NCBI GenBank assembly: GCA_029204225.1
Contig: CM055093.1
Coordinates: 22,129,436 to 22,193,435, forward strand
From: Diphasiastrum complanatum
Taxonomy: Eukaryota; Streptophyta; Lycopodiopsida; Lycopodiales; Lycopodiaceae
DNA length: 64,000 nucleotides
Direction of reading: 5' to 3'
Shown piece after piece: positions 61,064-64,000 of this stretch. A model generated the notes under the pieces. The model did no database searches. It worked only from the letters and a program-made list of their open reading frames with translations, and was not told where the DNA came from. Position numbers and translations under genes: made by a program. The stretch's first letter is position 1, and the number at the start of each line of letters is the position of its first letter.

Positions 61064-61331
61064 ATGAAACAAAAATCTCCTAAATTTCAGTTTGAAAAGG
61101 GCTCCAAGTGAAACTTAGAGACAAGGGTGGAGAATTTGTTTTGAAATCCAACTTTGCAAACTTAGTAAAGAGGGAAGAAAAAAAAAATAGTTAAAGAGAT
61201 GTATGAGAAGCATCTGTCAAACTTAGTTAAAGAGGTATAATTTCTTTAGAATTTTTATTCTATTTTTTGAAGTTTGTAAATTTATAGATTTTATTTGCCA
61301 TGAAGCAAAGAATAAGAAAGGGATGATGGGC
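61064..61331. repeat. Direct repeat R2, copy 2
   Basis: Second copy of 59719-60051, without the C-run/(AC)n block. Confidence 0.88.
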
Positions 61332-61360
61332 TCTCGTCGAGCTCTTAAAAAAAAAAAATT

Positions 61361-62118
61361 CTAATATCGGATCGGTGCGCGCCCTTAGGGTTTGACAGGG
61401 GCAAACTGGTCAACCACGCATCGATCCAATATTAGGTTGACCGTTGACTGTTGACCACCCTAAACTTTGACTAAAACTATCTCTTTAACCGTAGCTCGAA
61501 ACCGGGTCATGTTGGGTGTTGTTGAAAAGCTCTCGTCGAGGGCTTTCTAATGGCATTGTAATCATCTCAATCCGAGCTTCAAAACTTATCATTTTTTTTA
61601 AAACAGGCAATATCGGTTTAGCGCGTCCGACCCAATCGTGATATTCATGTTCTAGACTCTTGCGCGCCCATCCGCTATCGCCTAGTTTCTGACTTTTCTG
61701 TCTGATATCGGTTCAGCACGTCTGATCTACATTCTGCAGCTGTTGACTTTCTACGCACGCGTTGATCCGATATTGGGTCTGCGAATGGCCTCTCTAGTAC
61801 TAAATGAAAACTATATGAAATATTCTAATTTTCAGAGAGAATATTCTAGATTCTCCATTTGGCGTGGCGGCCATGCCACTTCTAATCTACAAAGATTTCA
61901 AAGTGTGTGCTCGTCCAAAAAACAAAGATCAGCATGGGAAAAGTATGAAGACTCAAATTCGATCCAAAAACTTAACACAACAAACAATGGCCTATAGTCA
62001 CATGTGCGTTGATCCGCTATCAACTGCCAACTTTCATTCTCGGATGATCGGTTTAGCGCGCGCCTCCTATACTGCCTCACTGCTGATCTGTACACACGTG
62101 CGCTGATCCGATACTAGG
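61361..62118. repeat. Cluster of four short palindromic units
   Basis: Four units of about 70-75 bp, each made of TATCGGTTYAGCGCGT-like sequence on the left and its near reverse complement ACGCGTTGATCCGATA-like on the right, about 50 bp apart: 61364-61434, 61611-61681, 61705-61775 and 62046-62115. A single right-type motif lies at 62001-62020. The cluster is notably richer in CG than its surroundings. Confidence 0.75.
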
Positions 62119-62552
62119 ACATCGCATGGCCCGTACCAAGCAAACTACTCGTCTTCATCTTGGCCCGCATCAATGGTTCCTCTTGGTCTCCGATTATGTG
62201 TTGCCATTAGTCCAAAATATCTCTATGGAAGTGGAGTACGAATGAGAACAAAGAGAATGAGAGGTATACCTAAGAATGACAAGAAGTTCCTATACTACAT
62301 GCATTAGTTAACTATAGTTTACGACTATTGACGTCAAATCAACCTCGAGTGTACAAATACGGGCAGCAAAAGAGTATTCGGGCAGTAACTGTGGTCCAAT
62401 CACAATCGCTTGTACTGCCCGACGTGATTTTTGAAAATCACCAAAATCTAGCTGGGAAAGGCAAAAGCAATTTTCGTTCGTCAACCACTGTTACAGTTCG
62501 TCACAGATGGACACCATTGATTGGGCCACTTAAGCATTGAAAGCATGTGAAG
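62119..62552. other. Unassigned sequence
   Basis: No gene or repeat recognised. Confidence 0.35.
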
Positions 62553-63613
62553 TCAAAAAAACATCTTGACAAAGGGCCCATTTTGAGTTCTAATATCCCC
62601 TAATGTAATAATCGCCTCAGGTTCAAGCGGTCCACTCACGGACTCATCACGAAGCTCTACTAGATCTTTCACAGGAACCATGGTTTTCCCAACCCCCAAC
62701 AAAGGTTTTAACTTACTAACATGAAAGACATGATGAATTTCAACATTAACTAGAAGGTCTATCTTGTATGCGACCTTGTTAATCACTTGGATAACTATAA
62801 AAGGACCGCAATACCTAGGCGCCAACTTTACACACTTACCATATTTCAAGCCCCTAGAGTGAGTAGGGAATCTCAAAAACACCATGTCATTGACCTTGAA
62901 TTCCATGTGCTTCTGAGACAGATCAGCATAGTGCCTCGCCCTGTCTTGGGCACTTCTTATGTTGTCTTTAGCCAATTGTAACATTTCTTGCATATCCGCA
63001 AGGAAATCAGTTGCGGCTTGCACCATTAGGTTCTTCATGCCAACACTAATCGATGATCAAGGTTGAGAACCATACATAAGCATGAAAGGGTTGAATCCGG
63101 TCGCTGAATTTTTTGCACTATTATATGCAAATTCCACTAATAAAAGGTAATTTTTCCAATCAAACTGTCGATGGCCTACATATGCTCAAAGCATGTCCTC
63201 CATCATCTAATTGGTCCTTTCTGTTTCATCGTCTGATTTTGGATGATCTGTAGAACTCATACTCAAAGTTGTTTCCAACTTTTCAAATACTGCTTGCCAA
63301 AAATTTTCAGTGAATTTAGGATCACGATCACTGACAATATCGAAAGGCAGCCCGTATAGCCAAAAAAGCTTCTCAACAGAAAGTTGAGCTAGTTTTGAAG
63401 CTTTAACCGTAGTTTTAGTAACTTCGTAAGTCTATCAACAATGACCCAAACAGAATCATGGCCCTTCCCTGTCCCGCCGACCACAAAATCCGTAGAAATA
63501 CTTTCCCACTTTCCAACAGGAATATCTAATGGATGTAATAGGCCACTAGCTTTTAGCTTTTCTACTTTATTTAATTGACACTTCGTACATTTATGTACAT
63601 GAGCTGTATACAC
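62553..63613 (-). pseudogene. Ty3-gypsy integrase relic
   Basis: Minus strand. The core begins near 63613 (TAHVHKCTKCQLNKVEK, GKWESISTDFVV, DSVWVIVDRLTKL). Middle parts are frameshifted (63380-63040). The C-terminal part, 63038-62553, is open for 161 aa: DRARHYADLSQKHMEFKVND, VFLRFPTHSRGLKYGKC, YCGPFIVIQVINKVAYKIDL and HHVFHVSKLKP, the conserved gypsy integrase tail. Confidence 0.88.
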
Positions 63614-64000
63614 TATTTAATTACTACCATATAAGTAGTGTCTCCAAGTACATTTCATTTTTTGAGTTGTGTAATGTAACTGAGGTCCAATGAATTTTTT
63701 GCTCTCAAACGCTATCGGCCTATTATTTTCTTATAATTGCCCAAATCATAGTATTACTCGCTTCAGTTCTCACAACGTAAGGTAAATCTGGATTCACGAT
63801 CTATAACTAGGGAGCATAAAAGATCATGATTTTGAGTTTCTACATTGAGCAAATTCCTCATTCCATACTATAGGTGAACTAGGTTGTCCTCTCTACTTTC
63901 TCTTTTTTGCCTTAGCTAAGTTATTAAGCAAAGCTGCAACTTTGGCATAATCTTCAACAAATCTATGAAAGAATATTGTAAATCCAAAGAAACATTTAAC
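63614..64000 (-). pseudogene. Ty3-gypsy RT end and RNase H relic (runs off window)
   Basis: Minus strand. CFFGFTIFFHRFVEDYAKV and AALLNNLAKAKKRES near 64000-63890 match the RT-to-RNase H connection. FESKKFIGPQLHYTTQKMK and TWRHYLYG near 63715-63630 match RNase H, with an internal deletion. It is continuous with the integrase at 62553-63613. Confidence 0.75.

Overview
This is nuclear DNA from a vascular plant with a large, transposon-rich genome. The evidence is two multi-exon genes with GT/GC-AG introns of 0.15 to 9.5 kb, secreted plant-type GH3 glycosidases, decayed Ty1-copia and Ty3-gypsy retrotransposons, a tRNA-derived SINE cluster, and long (GA)n/(CT)n microsatellites. The species cannot be fixed from the sequence; a fern, lycophyte, gymnosperm or other large-genome plant would fit. 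Nothing prokaryotic or organellar was recognised.

The core of the window is a head-to-head pair of paralogous beta-D-xylosidase genes (GH3, closest in remembered motif content to the Arabidopsis BXL6/BXL7 branch). Gene A is on the minus strand, ATG at 26200 and stop at 15032, 7 exons, 811 aa. Gene B is on the plus strand, ATG at 37313 and stop at 58344, 7 exons, 814 aa. I rebuilt both exon by exon. All six introns sit at homologous positions with the same phases, and exons 3-7 have exactly the same lengths (170, 98, 351, 423 and 611 bp). Both have an N-terminal signal peptide, so both products should work in the cell wall on xylan or arabinoxylan side groups. Gene B differs in having a GC (not GT) donor in intron 1, a 9.5-kb intron 2 and 5.7-kb intron 5 filled with retrotransposon remains, and two substitutions just before the nucleophile motif.

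Layout. 1-11,000: copia wreckage, including a 779-bp LTR holding a 152-bp (GA)n tract, a second copia leader and gag, and several tandem duplications. 11,000-15,000: no recognisable gene, but one near-perfect 29-bp-arm hairpin. 15,032-26,200: gene A, with a nested inverted-repeat element and a GC-rich hairpin element in intron 5. 26,460-26,930: tandem tRNA-like SINE heads just upstream of gene A. 26,930-34,454: gypsy relic and a non-autonomous LTR element, with a 0.78-kb gypsy-derived direct repeat plus (CT)n on both sides. 36,275-36,945: minisatellite upstream of gene B. 37,313-58,344: gene B, with chromovirus and copia relics in intron 2 and a gypsy pol relic in intron 5. 58,345-62,550: 3' flank, a direct-repeat pair, and a cluster of four short palindromic units. 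62,553-64,000: gypsy pol on the minus strand running off the window.

The most unusual structures are: the GC-rich elements flanked by 7-bp direct repeats, one in an intron of each paralogue; the nested inverted-repeat element in gene A intron 5; the palindromic cluster at 61.36-62.12 kb; the GC-AG intron of gene B; and the repeat arrays upstream of both xylosidase genes.
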